Source of the DNA: an uncultured Clostridia bacterium
GTDB taxonomy: Bacteria > Bacillota > Clostridia > Christensenellales > UBA1242
Reading direction: 5' to 3'
NCBI GenBank assembly: GCA_944381255.1
Contig: CALWKL010000024.1
Span: 1 to 12,941, forward strand
DNA: 12,941 nt
The notes under the pieces: model-generated
What the model was told of the DNA's origin: nothing
Seen by the model: the letters and a program-made list of their open reading frames with translations, nothing else
Database searches by the model: none
Shown here: positions 1 through 7,217 of the stretch, one piece after another
How positions within the stretch are numbered: the stretch's first letter is position 1
Layout: each line of letters opens with the position of its first letter
Position numbers and translations under genes: made by a program

Positions 1-128
1 AAAGAAAGTTATCATTCAATTAATAACATACTTATGCCTTTATAGTAAATTAACCTTTTAGCGTTAAACCATGCTACCAAAGGCTCTCGATAATACCTGT
101 TTCTATAAACAAAGAGTATAATTAAAAA

Positions 129-157
129 ATTATATTTGAAAAAAAAATTAGCATCAA
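129..157 (-). promoter_or_regulatory. Candidate SigA-type promoter reading off the left edge
   Basis: On the minus strand, TTGATG (152-157) and TATAAT (129-134) are separated by exactly 17 bases. It lies downstream of the peptidase terminator, as expected for a new transcription unit. No start codon with a good ribosome binding site follows within the window, so any transcript would have a leader of more than about 100 bases. The AT-rich background makes chance matches possible. Confidence 0.42.
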
Positions 158-314
158 ACATCAAGTATGGAAACGCTAGAGTCGTCTACATACCATTTAA
201 TTACGAATTATATTGGAATACGATTTAATAAAACTTAGTTACAAAATTAAATTTTAAAATATTAATAAAATTCATATTTTTGCATAATTTTGAGTATAGT
301 TGTTATACAAAATA

Positions 315-347
315 AAAGATTTTACTACCGATATAAGTAAAATCTTT
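315..347 (-). terminator. Rho-independent terminator of the M1 peptidase gene
   Basis: A perfect 12-bp stem (315-326 with 336-347) closes a 9-base loop. Read leftward, it is followed by a T-rich tract (TTTTATTTTG overlapping the stem foot). It lies about 130 bases past the peptidase stop codon, which is rather distant, but no gene intervenes. On the plus strand the stem is followed by ATAAAAATT, so the minus orientation is favoured. Confidence 0.6.
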
Positions 348-480
348 ATAAAAATTCAAATTCCCAATATTTAGAATAAGTCATAAATATTCTTAAATAA
401 TTTAAACAATATTAATTTACTTTGATTTATTTATAGTAAAATCATAATATTTTAAGTACTATGCATATGTATTATGCATA

Positions 481-1974
481 CTATGCAAGTGCTTCTAGCA
501 CGACAGAACCATCAAGCCATGACATTATAAAACTAGCAAGCTTCTTGTTTGTTGAGCTTTCGAAAGCTTCTATTAAGTCGGAAGGTGTTGCAATTTTATA
601 CATATTTTTTGCATAAAAATTTTTTAACGCCTTTTGCATTTTGCTTTCACCAATTACATCACTAATACTATCAAACATTAAGACACCCTTGACATATGTC
701 AAATACACATATTCAGTCTCGGTATTATATTTATGAATATTTCTATTCATACTAGTATCTAAATCATCATACACATCTCTATAAACATCACAAAATAATA
801 GATAACTGCTTAATGCTTCACCAAATACTTGTCTACTTGTTTTATTGTATTGCGGATTTTCATCATAAAACAGTGCTGTTGAGTATTCTGCCAACCCCTC
901 GTCAATCCAAGCGTATTCACACTCATTATTACCTACTACTCCATACCACCATTGATGAGCAATCTCGTGAACTATGGTATTCCTATAATCATCTATTTTT
1001 TCAATGTCGCTAGCAATATATACAAGCATAGGATATTCCATTCCACCCTGCAAAAAATCTGCCTTTACTACACTTAATTGCTTATAAGGATACTCGCCTA
1101 TTAAATTATTGAAAGTTGTCAATGCCTCCGAGCACACTTTTAGATTATCTACAGGATTTTCATCATCAAAATAGTAATAATCAACCTTTGTATCACCTAC
1201 ATTTGTTGAAAGTAGTTCAAATTTTTCACTAAATACTAAAGCAAAATCTCTCACTACTTTTGCTGAATACATTCTCGTTGTAGTACTCGCATCAACGCTT
1301 TCATCAAGCATTTCTCCCGTACTTGCTAACACTAACTCGCTTGGGTAACTAATTTGTACATTATAATTTGCCACTTCGCTAAAAAAGGGGTCGCCATTGG
1401 TAGAGTATCCATCAGTAACAAAGTTTCCATTCTCATAAACGCAGGCAATAGGATACCAGTTACCTAAATTTAAAGTATTCTCTCCATATCCAAATCGATG
1501 ATTACAATTAGGTATAACTAAATCAAAAGATATTTGCAATGTCGTCCAGTCCCCAGACCTTAGAGTACTGTCAAGCGGAACGGAAAGAATGTTGCTATCT
1601 TCCCCTGCTATCTCAAAATTTAACTCTTTGCCATTTTGAACAACTTTTGTAATATTAATAGAGCCCTCACTAAAGCCATTTGGATATGCCTTTTCTTTCT
1701 GCACTTCGCTAACTGCAATGTATTTGGTAGCAGATTCCCTAAAAGCATTTGGATATAAGTGAAATTTTAATTCTGGGAAATCAGCAGAACTAGTATTATG
1801 GTAGTTTAACTCCATATTAGCACTTAAAGTCTTATTAGCGTAATCAAGAGTAGCTTCTATTGAATAAGTCGAGATATCCCTAGATAATTTATCAGCATCA
1901 GGTATATTAGCACAACCAGCAAAAACAAAAGCAACTATAATAAAAGTAAAAATAGTCAAAAATCTGTACTTCAT
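481..1974 (-). CDS. M1-family zinc metallopeptidase, surface lipoprotein
   Basis: Predicted lipid-anchored aminopeptidase-like enzyme of the M1 (gluzincin) family, acting outside the membrane. The 497-residue product starts with a basic, then hydrophobic segment ending in FAG-C at residues 18-21, a slightly atypical lipobox with Phe at -3. The zinc site is HEIAH at 336-340, with the third ligand Glu359 in WIDEG, 18 residues on as usual for M1. GGMEYP at 310-315 stands where M1 aminopeptidases carry the GAMEN-type substrate motif. Residues about 40-250 form the N-terminal beta-domain. It lacks the long C-terminal domain of large aminopeptidases, as many bacterial short M1 proteins do. The ATG follows GAGGCGG at a suitable distance. 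It is flanked by non-coding DNA and seems monocistronic; no strong promoter was found. Family assignment is secure, substrate is unknown, and peptide scavenging is only a guess. Confidence 0.9.
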   Translation of the reverse strand: MKYRFLTIFTFIIVAFVFAGCANIPDADKLSRDISTYSIEATLDYANKTLSANMELNYHNTSSADFPELKFHLYPNAFRESATKYIAVSEVQKEKAYPNGFSEGSINITKVVQNGKELNFEIAGEDSNILSVPLDSTLRSGDWTTLQISFDLVIPNCNHRFGYGENTLNLGNWYPIACVYENGNFVTDGYSTNGDPFFSEVANYNVQISYPSELVLASTGEMLDESVDASTTTRMYSAKVVRDFALVFSEKFELLSTNVGDTKVDYYYFDDENPVDNLKVCSEALTTFNNLIGEYPYKQLSVVKADFLQGGMEYPMLVYIASDIEKIDDYRNTIVHEIAHQWWYGVVGNNECEYAWIDEGLAEYSTALFYDENPQYNKTSRQVFGEALSSYLLFCDVYRDVYDDLDTSMNRNIHKYNTETEYVYLTYVKGVLMFDSISDVIGESKMQKALKNFYAKNMYKIATPSDLIEAFESSTNKKLASFIMSWLDGSVVLEALA

Positions 1975-2141
1975 AAAACCGCCTCAATAGTTTTGCTCTA
2001 CTATATGAGAAAAGCTTTCGGTTTTATAACTTAATTTCCTAAAAAATAGATTTCGCAACTAAGATAATGAAATTGCAAATTATATTATATAAATATATGA
2101 ATATTTATTCAATTTAATCAAATACAAAATAAGTTTTTAAT

Positions 2142-2181
2142 AATGTGTAATATTAATTTTAATGCATAAATATTACACATT
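2142..2181. repeat. Perfect 13-bp inverted repeat
   Basis: AATGTGTAATATT at 2142-2154 is exactly complementary to 2169-2181, around a 14-base loop. It is not followed by a T tract in either direction, so it is not a typical intrinsic terminator. It could be an operator-like or RNA structural element between the peptidase gene and its upstream neighbour. Confidence 0.55.
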
Positions 2182-2185
2182 TAGG

Positions 2186-2210
2186 TTAAAAATGGACGCT
2201 ACCTTTTTAA
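2186..2210 (-). terminator. Weak candidate terminator of the phospholipase-like gene
   Basis: Read leftward, TTAAAAAGG pairs with CC(A)TTTTTAA, with one bulged base and a 6-base loop; the T run forms the descending arm. It lies about 50 bases beyond the stop codon at 2258. The stem is mostly A-T, so support is modest. Confidence 0.3.
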
Positions 2211-2257
2211 AAAATTACCTAATAATTCCCCTACTATAAATACACTACATTAAATTT

Positions 2258-2854
2258 TTAATCTGCTTTGATATAAAAAGGCTCAATATTTTCCCTCCAT
2301 GTACTAGGAGTAGACTCTAGCACTACTTCCCTTATATTCATTAAATTTAATTTTCCACATTTATCTATAAATTCGAATATTTCGTCCAAAGTAAATAGCT
2401 TAGGTTCACCTGGTGTAGAAATATTAGACCAAGGATTGTTCGTATTATCAACGCCATATTTTAATACTACTCTATCTGCTACTTTGCTATAATCTTCATA
2501 TAAATTTTTAAATTCATGATGGTCATTATGAAACTCATCAGCATTTATAAAATAATTAAAAAAATAATAATCTGTTACTAAATGTAAAAAATATCCTAAT
2601 TCGTAATCACTATCAATTTGTCTGCTATGTAAATACCGATATAAATTTACTTTTGCTCGCAACGATTGAGCTAAAGTGACATCATATCCACGCTCTTCCA
2701 TATCACTAAAATGCGCTAAGCCTTTTTGAACGAAACCCTGTAAGCCCAAAATATCGGGAGCCTTTACTCCCTTTATAAAATCAGCCCTATTTTTTACTTT
2801 ATAATTTTTTAGATAAGCTTCTCCTATGGCTAAATGTATTACAAAACTTGCCAT
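2258..2854 (-). CDS. Small zinc-dependent phospholipase C-like protein
   Basis: A 198-residue protein whose layout resembles the zinc-dependent phospholipase C / S1-P1-like helical fold. It has an N-terminal VIHL with His7, a KAPDI motif with Asp34, HFSD with His48, and GYFLHLVTDYYFF with His91 and Asp95. These are plausible metal ligands, and a second His-rich patch lies near 109-113. There is no signal peptide or membrane segment, so it is probably cytosolic, unlike secreted clostridial phospholipases. I chose the ATG at 2854 because GGAGGG (2859-2864) sits directly in front of it; an upstream in-frame ATG at 2872 overlaps the -10 box and cannot be used from that promoter. The gene stands alone with its own promoter. 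Proteins of this type are common in Clostridia, and most have no tested activity. The family call is moderately sure; the reaction is unknown. Confidence 0.7.
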   Translation of the reverse strand: MASFVIHLAIGEAYLKNYKVKNRADFIKGVKAPDILGLQGFVQKGLAHFSDMEERGYDVTLAQSLRAKVNLYRYLHSRQIDSDYELGYFLHLVTDYYFFNYFINADEFHNDHHEFKNLYEDYSKVADRVVLKYGVDNTNNPWSNISTPGEPKLFTLDEIFEFIDKCGKLNLMNIREVVLESTPSTWRENIEPFYIKAD

Positions 2855-2870
2855 CTTTCCCTCCAATTTC

Positions 2871-2900
2871 ATTATAGCACCATATTAATCAATATAGCAA
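2871..2900 (-). promoter_or_regulatory. Promoter of the phospholipase-like gene, extended -10
   Basis: TTGCTA (2895-2900), an 18-base spacer, and TATAAT (2871-2876) preceded by TGC form an extended -10 promoter. Transcription would begin near 2864-2865, at the ribosome binding site, giving an extremely short leader of about 10 bases. This position also rules out the longer translation start. Confidence 0.6.
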
Positions 2901-3038
2901 TTAACTATAGATTTCTCTTTATTTTTACCTTTAACTAAAATAACCAGTTTTAATTTAAATATTTATTTTGTAAAACAACTCATTACAAATTAAATAATTT
3001 TACTAGAATAGTTTTAGTTTATTATTCAAATTAATACA

Positions 3039-3073
3039 AAAAGGAATTTTACAAAAATAATAAAATACCTTTT
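3039..3073 (-). terminator. Candidate terminator of the glycosyltransferase operon
   Basis: AAAAGG (3039-3044) pairs with CCTTTT (3068-3073) and ATTTTA (3046-3051) with TAAAAT (3061-3066), with one A-A mismatch between them and a 9-base loop. Read leftward, the stem ends in a T-rich tail. It lies about 50 bases past the stop codon of the last operon gene. The stem is A-T rich, so strength is uncertain. Confidence 0.45.
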
Positions 3074-3122
3074 ATGTTTTATCTAGTATAAAAAATTCTA
3101 ACCTTATATCTAATTTGTCTTG

Positions 3123-3827
3123 CTAAGCTTTTTGAATTTTCTTGAGTAAGTCTTCAAATTGCTCTACTGTATTAAAGGAAAAATCTTCATAAGTTTTGAA
3201 CTCAAGAATATCTGCCTTAATATCTGTTTCGTTCAACACATCAAGAAATTCCATTTCATCACCATGTTTATGCACATAATTTCCGTTCTTATCTAAGAGC
3301 TTTTCTCTCAGCAAACGCAAGTGCTCTAATAAGTCAACTGCATCAAAATAAAATACACTTAAATCATGGAACCCAGCAGTAATCTCCTCATTAAATTTTG
3401 AGAAGCGAGCAACAACTCTACCATTGCCAATTTGCTTTATCTGAACATAAGGCTTTTCTTCGTACACGCACGGAATTAAGTTTATTTTGTCATAATTTTT
3501 ACTTAAAGACTCAAAAATTTCTTTCCGTTGCAATGAATCTCCCCACATAACAAAACATTTATCTCCAGGCTTTGGCTTTACTATTTCTAGCGCTTGCCAA
3601 ACACAATCGCCACTTCCTTTACCTGATTCGACTACAATTTTGTTGTCCACATTAAAATATTTTTCGTTCTGGAAAGAACAAACGACAAACACTTTGTCGC
3701 AAAACGGAGACATCGCCTCTATATTCATATCAAGGAGAGACACACCATCGACTTTCATCAAAGCTTTGGGTATTTCACTTTTAAAACGTGATTGTCTACC
3801 CGCGCAGATTATAAAACCATAAATCAT
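3123..3827 (-). CDS. Nucleotidyltransferase of the sugar-nucleotide / IspD type
   Basis: A 234-residue GT-A-fold nucleotidyltransferase expected to join a nucleoside monophosphate from an NTP to a phosphorylated substrate, in the cytoplasm. Numbered from ATG 3827, the N-terminal GFIICAGRQSRF...PKAL (about 4-23) is a divergent form of the AAGxGxRxxxxxPK nucleotide-binding loop. GSGDCVWQAL (71-80) matches the base- and sugar-contacting loop, and the Asp of WGDS (95-98) is the likely metal ligand. NTVEQFEDLL near the C-terminus resembles the usual NTxED end. I chose ATG 3827 over GTG 3830 because GGGGG lies 6 bases before it. That ATG overlaps the TGA stop of the upstream gene by one base (TGATG), so the two are coupled. 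Substrate is unknown; sugar-1-phosphate, polyol phosphate or an acid phosphate, as for CofC, all remain possible. Confidence 0.8.
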   Translation of the reverse strand: MIYGFIICAGRQSRFKSEIPKALMKVDGVSLLDMNIEAMSPFCDKVFVVCSFQNEKYFNVDNKIVVESGKGSGDCVWQALEIVKPKPGDKCFVMWGDSLQRKEIFESLSKNYDKINLIPCVYEEKPYVQIKQIGNGRVVARFSKFNEEITAGFHDLSVFYFDAVDLLEHLRLLREKLLDKNGNYVHKHGDEMEFLDVLNETDIKADILEFKTYEDFSFNTVEQFEDLLKKIQKA

Positions 3828-5533
3828 CACAAACCCCCAACAATCAATTTAAGCACAATATTTGCTTCTTTGACATCTTTTACAGAAACTACTTTGCTAC
3901 ATTTTTTTGCAATATTAACATCATTGCCTTCACCTAGTTCATCACCAATAAATAGCGTTTTCTTGTTAGCTAGATTGCAGTGTTCAAAGACAAATGCTTT
4001 GTCATTATTAGAACTTAGTATATCCACAGTAGTCCTGCCCATGATGCTAGCCTTGATGCCACTAATATGCTTCAAATTAAAAATCTCCACAAGCAATTTC
4101 CTCTCTAAAGTAGACAACGGTTTTATTTTGTAGTTAACAACTCTTTTACCTACAATCTGCAATGGAAGCTCAAATTGTTTTACAATATCTAGGATAGCAG
4201 ATTTTGCGGATTCATTAATTGCGAATTCTTCAATAAAATCAACAACTCTACATTTATTGAAAAGAGTAGAATTAGCATCAGCCCATATTAGCACATTTAC
4301 ATTTTCTAGTTCTTGACCAAAATTCTCACTTAATTTTTCTTTTATACTTTCAAAAGAATTCCCGCTGACAATCATTGCTCTGTCTGGTAACTTTGTATTG
4401 ACAATAGTCATATTTTCAAGTGAAATAGATTTTTGCAAATCACTATTATCTCTTGCCCAAATAGTATCATCAAAATCAATTAAAATTTTATCATATGCTG
4501 ACATATCATCTAAATCGTAATAAATTTGCAAAATCGCTCTTGCATACTTATCACCATCGTGCTTGCCCTTATTGTTGCCCATTGATTTTTCAATAAAATG
4601 ATGCTTATCATCTTTTTGTCTCAAAGACTGCCTAGCGTCGCTATTAATAAGAATTGAAAAATCATCAAGGCTAAGTCCAGTTTGCTCCATAAACTTGATG
4701 AAATCTGTGCTAGAAACCCCAAATGAATCTCCATCTTCTTCATTATTGAGAACCCAAATCTTTTTTGCTTTAGATTGATTTATATATTTATAAAAATCAA
4801 GATACTCAATCGTTGGTTGAATTGAACTCCAGAATGTCCCAGTTGAAATTACTAGCAAATCAGCATCTTGTACAAGTTTAATTGCTCGAGGATTAAGCCC
4901 TACATGAGTTCTCACGTCATAAATGGTCTTAACAATCTTATCATTTGGGTTATTCCAGAAAACAGTAACCCCCTCATCATCAATTATATGACCAGACTCT
5001 GTCTGCGCCTTGATAAAGAGATTGTCAAAAGAATTAAGTACAACAAAGTCATCAATACCCATTTTGTCGCAAAAATGTTTGTTAGTTTGCTCATAACCGA
5101 TTTCTTTGTACATTTGCGCATATACAATGTTGGATACACTAAAATCTTTGTATTTAAAATCTTTTGCCTTAGTATTTTGGAAAAATCTACTCACAAACGG
5201 CTTGTATTCGGGCATCTCCCAACTGTCTAAAAGCGCACAAATCTCATTTTCTTCCTTTCCTTCATCAAAATCATAACGGTTGCCATAAAACTTAACAAGA
5301 TTAGGATTTGCTTTATCACCATAAATAGATTCGTACATACGGAAATGGTTTTTCCTTATATCAGAAACGCCGAGAGTATCGGTAACTGCACGGCAAACAC
5401 CTGTCGATTTGCCGTTATCGTAGGCATTGACAATTACAGATATTTCTACATCATCACAATATTTTAATAGTTTATTAAGTCCTTTGATAAGTGAGTCATT
5501 CCCTGAGCCACCTGATAAAATTGCTATTTTCAT
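3827..5533 (-). CDS. YvcK/CofD-like domain fused to a HAD phosphatase domain
   Basis: A 568-residue two-domain protein. Residues 1-345 resemble the YvcK/CofD family (UPF0052). ILSGGSGNDSL (5-15) forms the first phosphate loop, AYDNGKSTG (37-45) replaces the family's ADDGGSSG, VSDIRKN (56-62) matches the GDIR segment, and VISTGTFWSSIQP (228-240) matches GPGSLYTSVxP. Residues 349-556 are a HAD hydrolase: DFDDT (353-357) with nucleophile Asp353 and acid Asp355, Ser390 in VSGNS, and GDELGEGND (530-538). The last motif and the cap resemble the IIB/phosphomannomutase-like branch. CofD proteins transfer a phosphoacyl group from a nucleotide-activated donor; YvcK binds UDP-sugars. AGGAG lies 8 bases before the ATG, which overlaps the glycosyltransferase stop (TAATG). 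A nucleotidyltransferase follows directly, so a donor-making and donor-using pair is a reasonable inference. The gene ends in tandem TGA codons. Domain calls are good; the reaction is unknown. Confidence 0.78.
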   Translation of the reverse strand: MKIAILSGGSGNDSLIKGLNKLLKYCDDVEISVIVNAYDNGKSTGVCRAVTDTLGVSDIRKNHFRMYESIYGDKANPNLVKFYGNRYDFDEGKEENEICALLDSWEMPEYKPFVSRFFQNTKAKDFKYKDFSVSNIVYAQMYKEIGYEQTNKHFCDKMGIDDFVVLNSFDNLFIKAQTESGHIIDDEGVTVFWNNPNDKIVKTIYDVRTHVGLNPRAIKLVQDADLLVISTGTFWSSIQPTIEYLDFYKYINQSKAKKIWVLNNEEDGDSFGVSSTDFIKFMEQTGLSLDDFSILINSDARQSLRQKDDKHHFIEKSMGNNKGKHDGDKYARAILQIYYDLDDMSAYDKILIDFDDTIWARDNSDLQKSISLENMTIVNTKLPDRAMIVSGNSFESIKEKLSENFGQELENVNVLIWADANSTLFNKCRVVDFIEEFAINESAKSAILDIVKQFELPLQIVGKRVVNYKIKPLSTLERKLLVEIFNLKHISGIKASIMGRTTVDILSSNNDKAFVFEHCNLANKKTLFIGDELGEGNDVNIAKKCSKVVSVKDVKEANIVLKLIVGGL

Positions 5534-6141
5534 TAGCTATTCTCCTTAATATCTTCTTGTAGTAATTCTTGTTTTAATACCTCTTGATTGTTAAAACTCT
5601 CATGATTTGCGGTATCTTTATGGTCAATAGGTGTCCAGGTAAGTTTTTTGGTGAACAACGCAATAATTTGCAATGGAACCATTAGCAAAGCAAAAATTGG
5701 CCACAAAAATACTGAAGCTATTTTTACACCCATAGAAACATTTTTGATGCGTTTGCGCTCCTTTATGTAGCAGATAATTGCAGAAAGCATAAGATTAAAA
5801 TACCCCAAAACTGCGCCAATAGCAAATGAAATTGCCCAATTAGCGAAGACAACTCCAGCATCAAGTCCAAACAACGGAGCGAATGCAAGTAAAATTACAT
5901 TAATTAATGTGGTAATACAACCTATTAATCCGATAGGCAAAATGGTACTTATAAGACTAGAAGCTGACCACCTAAACCATTTTACCTCTTCGCCTTCAAA
6001 GTTTCGAGTTTTTTTAGGGCCAAATATCGTTTTTAAAATTTCACCTAATCTTATCTTACAAACAATCATATTCCCCTTTTCCCAACGAAGACGCTGGCGC
6101 AACATAGCCTTTATTGCTGTAGGGTGTTCATCATAGTACAT
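5533..6141 (-). CDS. Glycosyltransferase family 2, C-terminal part after a frameshift
   Basis: This frame carries the C-terminal part of the membrane glycosyltransferase begun at 6914. MYYDEHPT is followed by QRLRW (residues 16-20), the QxxRW motif of processive-type family 2 enzymes. Then come hydrophobic segments at roughly 58-90, 95-127 and 137-165, and a polar tail. Homologous sequence actually begins further upstream in the same frame (KVVYCDDA, near 6165), so the ATG at 6141 is not a natural start and has no ribosome binding site. The stop TAA shares its last base with the ATG of the YvcK-like gene, and the ribosome binding site of that gene lies in the last codons here. One extra base near 6160-6172 would join this to the N-terminal part as a 460-residue enzyme. 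Type is secure; whether it is expressed is unclear. Confidence 0.75.
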   Translation of the reverse strand: MYYDEHPTAIKAMLRQRLRWEKGNMIVCKIRLGEILKTIFGPKKTRNFEGEEVKWFRWSASSLISTILPIGLIGCITTLINVILLAFAPLFGLDAGVVFANWAISFAIGAVLGYFNLMLSAIICYIKERKRIKNVSMGVKIASVFLWPIFALLMVPLQIIALFTKKLTWTPIDHKDTANHESFNNQEVLKQELLQEDIKENS

Positions 6142-6158
6142 TGCATCATCACAATATA

Positions 6159-6914
6159 CTACCTTAGAACCTTCAATGCTTGCTCTATAGCAAAATCCGT
6201 GTCTTCAGACAAAATGACAGTATTCCAACCGTTCTTTACCATTTCAGAACTTACCAAAAAGCCCGAACCAAAAATTCTACCAGAACAGTTTAGAGCCATT
6301 CTACCTTTAGATTCAAGAGCACAACTAGCCACATACAGAATACCATAGCACGCAGTAACCCAGTTTGTGCCGAAATTTTTTGCATTGCGGAAAGACATAA
6401 CTGCACTTTTTTGCTCATTTGCAACAAATGCATCATTCATTTTGTTAAAATATTCACTATCTAACACATTATCAGCATCAAATATGTGATATCCAGCATA
6501 ATTTTGGATACCGAAATCGTTTTCAATACATTTAAAAACTTCTTTGAGCGCATAACCCTTAGTACGCTCTTGGTCATTATTATATTCGTAAACGACAAGG
6601 TGCCCGTCTATCGAATCGCTTTGGCGGGCAACCTCGGCAGTATTGTCTGTACAATTATGCGCAATAACGAAAATGTCCAACTTATCTTGAGGATAATCAC
6701 ATTTTCGAATGCTCTTGATTAAATTACCGATAACCTTTTCTTCATTCCTTGCACAGATTATCACGCCATATTTAAGTTTTTCATCTGCTTTTGGAAAAGT
6801 CCTGCGTTTTGCAAATAGTCCCACAATTACTATAATTGCATATTGTAGGGGGAAAATAAAAGTAATTACATTGATTAGCCCCATAATAATGCCAACTATT
6901 CCGACATAATCCAT
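6159..6914 (-). CDS. Glycosyltransferase family 2, N-terminal catalytic part, frameshifted
   Basis: This is the catalytic half of a membrane-bound inverting glycosyltransferase, first gene of the operon. Residues 5-35 are hydrophobic and probably span the membrane. ICARNEEKVIGNLI (53-66) and HNCTDNT (86-92) form the UDP-sugar binding region, DAD (146-148) is the metal-binding DxD, and SEDTDF (236-241) supplies the catalytic acid motif. The frame then ends at TAG (6159-6161), just where family members continue with a G-x-K-V-x-Y-x-x-x-A segment and QxxRW. Adding one base in AAGGTTCTAAGG gives LKGSKVVYCDDAMYYDEHP, which joins smoothly to the next frame. I placed the start at ATG 6914 because AGGAG (6923-6927) lies 8 bases before it; an in-frame GTG at 6938 precedes that site. 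Acceptor and sugar are unknown. Confidence 0.75.
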   Translation of the reverse strand: MDYVGIVGIIMGLINVITFIFPLQYAIIVIVGLFAKRRTFPKADEKLKYGVIICARNEEKVIGNLIKSIRKCDYPQDKLDIFVIAHNCTDNTAEVARQSDSIDGHLVVYEYNNDQERTKGYALKEVFKCIENDFGIQNYAGYHIFDADNVLDSEYFNKMNDAFVANEQKSAVMSFRNAKNFGTNWVTACYGILYVASCALESKGRMALNCSGRIFGSGFLVSSEMVKNGWNTVILSEDTDFAIEQALKVLR

Positions 6915-6957
6915 TGAAGATACTCCTAAATATAACACGAAAAATTAAGATAATTTA

Positions 6958-6986
6958 ATTATATCAAGAAAAAGTATAGAATACAA
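6958..6986 (-). promoter_or_regulatory. Promoter of the glycosyltransferase operon, extended -10
   Basis: TTGTAT (6981-6986), a 17-base spacer and TATAAT (6958-6963) preceded by TGA form an extended -10 SigA-type promoter. The predicted leader is about 35-40 bases and contains the AGGAG site used by the glycosyltransferase. With the coupled gene starts downstream, it probably serves all three genes. Confidence 0.65.
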
Positions 6987-7139
6987 GTGAATTGTATATA
7001 AATATGCCATTTTATAGGGTTTAACAGCATAAAATGTCGTTTAATTGATTGATTTTATAAAAAATTTATAACATTGGTAGTTTATAAAATTCACTATTAA
7101 AATGATTGAAAATAACTAAATTACTTTGCGTATAAAATA

Positions 7140-7171
7140 AAAGAATAGCTCAATATAAAAAGCTATTCTTT
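7140..7171 (-). terminator. Rho-independent terminator of the rplM-rpsI operon
   Basis: A perfect 11-bp stem (7140-7150 with 7161-7171) with a 10-base loop is followed, read leftward, by a TTTTATTTTATA tail. It lies about 47 bases beyond the rpsI stop. A second small hairpin (TTTGGT at 7175-7180 with ACCAAA at 7193-7198) lies between the stop and the terminator. Confidence 0.8.
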
Positions 7172-7217
7172 CTGTTTGGTCAGAAACAACTAACCAAAAA
7201 AGTTTAGAATAAAATAA

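Larger units (their letters stand above)
1..480. other. AT-rich intergenic region without a gene
   Basis: No convincing reading frame with a ribosome binding site is visible on either strand. The stretch contains a candidate leftward promoter near 129-157 and a hairpin terminator at 315-347, listed separately. The 1-128 part is therefore probably the untranslated leader, or the start of a transcription unit, that continues past the left edge. At 460-480 an 8-base palindromic word, TATGCATA, occurs twice around a TGTAT spacer immediately after the peptidase stop codon; its meaning is unknown. Confidence 0.6.
1975..2257. other. Intergenic region with hairpins, no gene
   Basis: Nothing coding is seen between the peptidase start and the end of the next gene. 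The region contains a perfect 13-bp inverted repeat (2142-2181) and a weaker hairpin (2186-2210), described separately. A possible weak -10 (TATAGT, around 2000-2006 on the minus strand) lies upstream of the peptidase, but no matching -35 is evident. Confidence 0.55.

Noticed and set aside
460..487. TATGCATA repeats after the peptidase stop as a recombination or integration site
   Set aside because: Short self-palindromic words in AT-rich DNA with no adjacent integrase, tRNA or element boundary.
6155..6170. Programmed -1 frameshift in the glycosyltransferase
   Set aside because: No X-XXY-YYZ slippery heptamer is seen before the TAG and no clear stimulatory structure follows; loss of a base explains the split more simply.
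6915..6938. GTG at 6938 as the glycosyltransferase start
   Set aside because: The AGGAG ribosome binding site lies downstream of it and is correctly spaced for ATG 6914.
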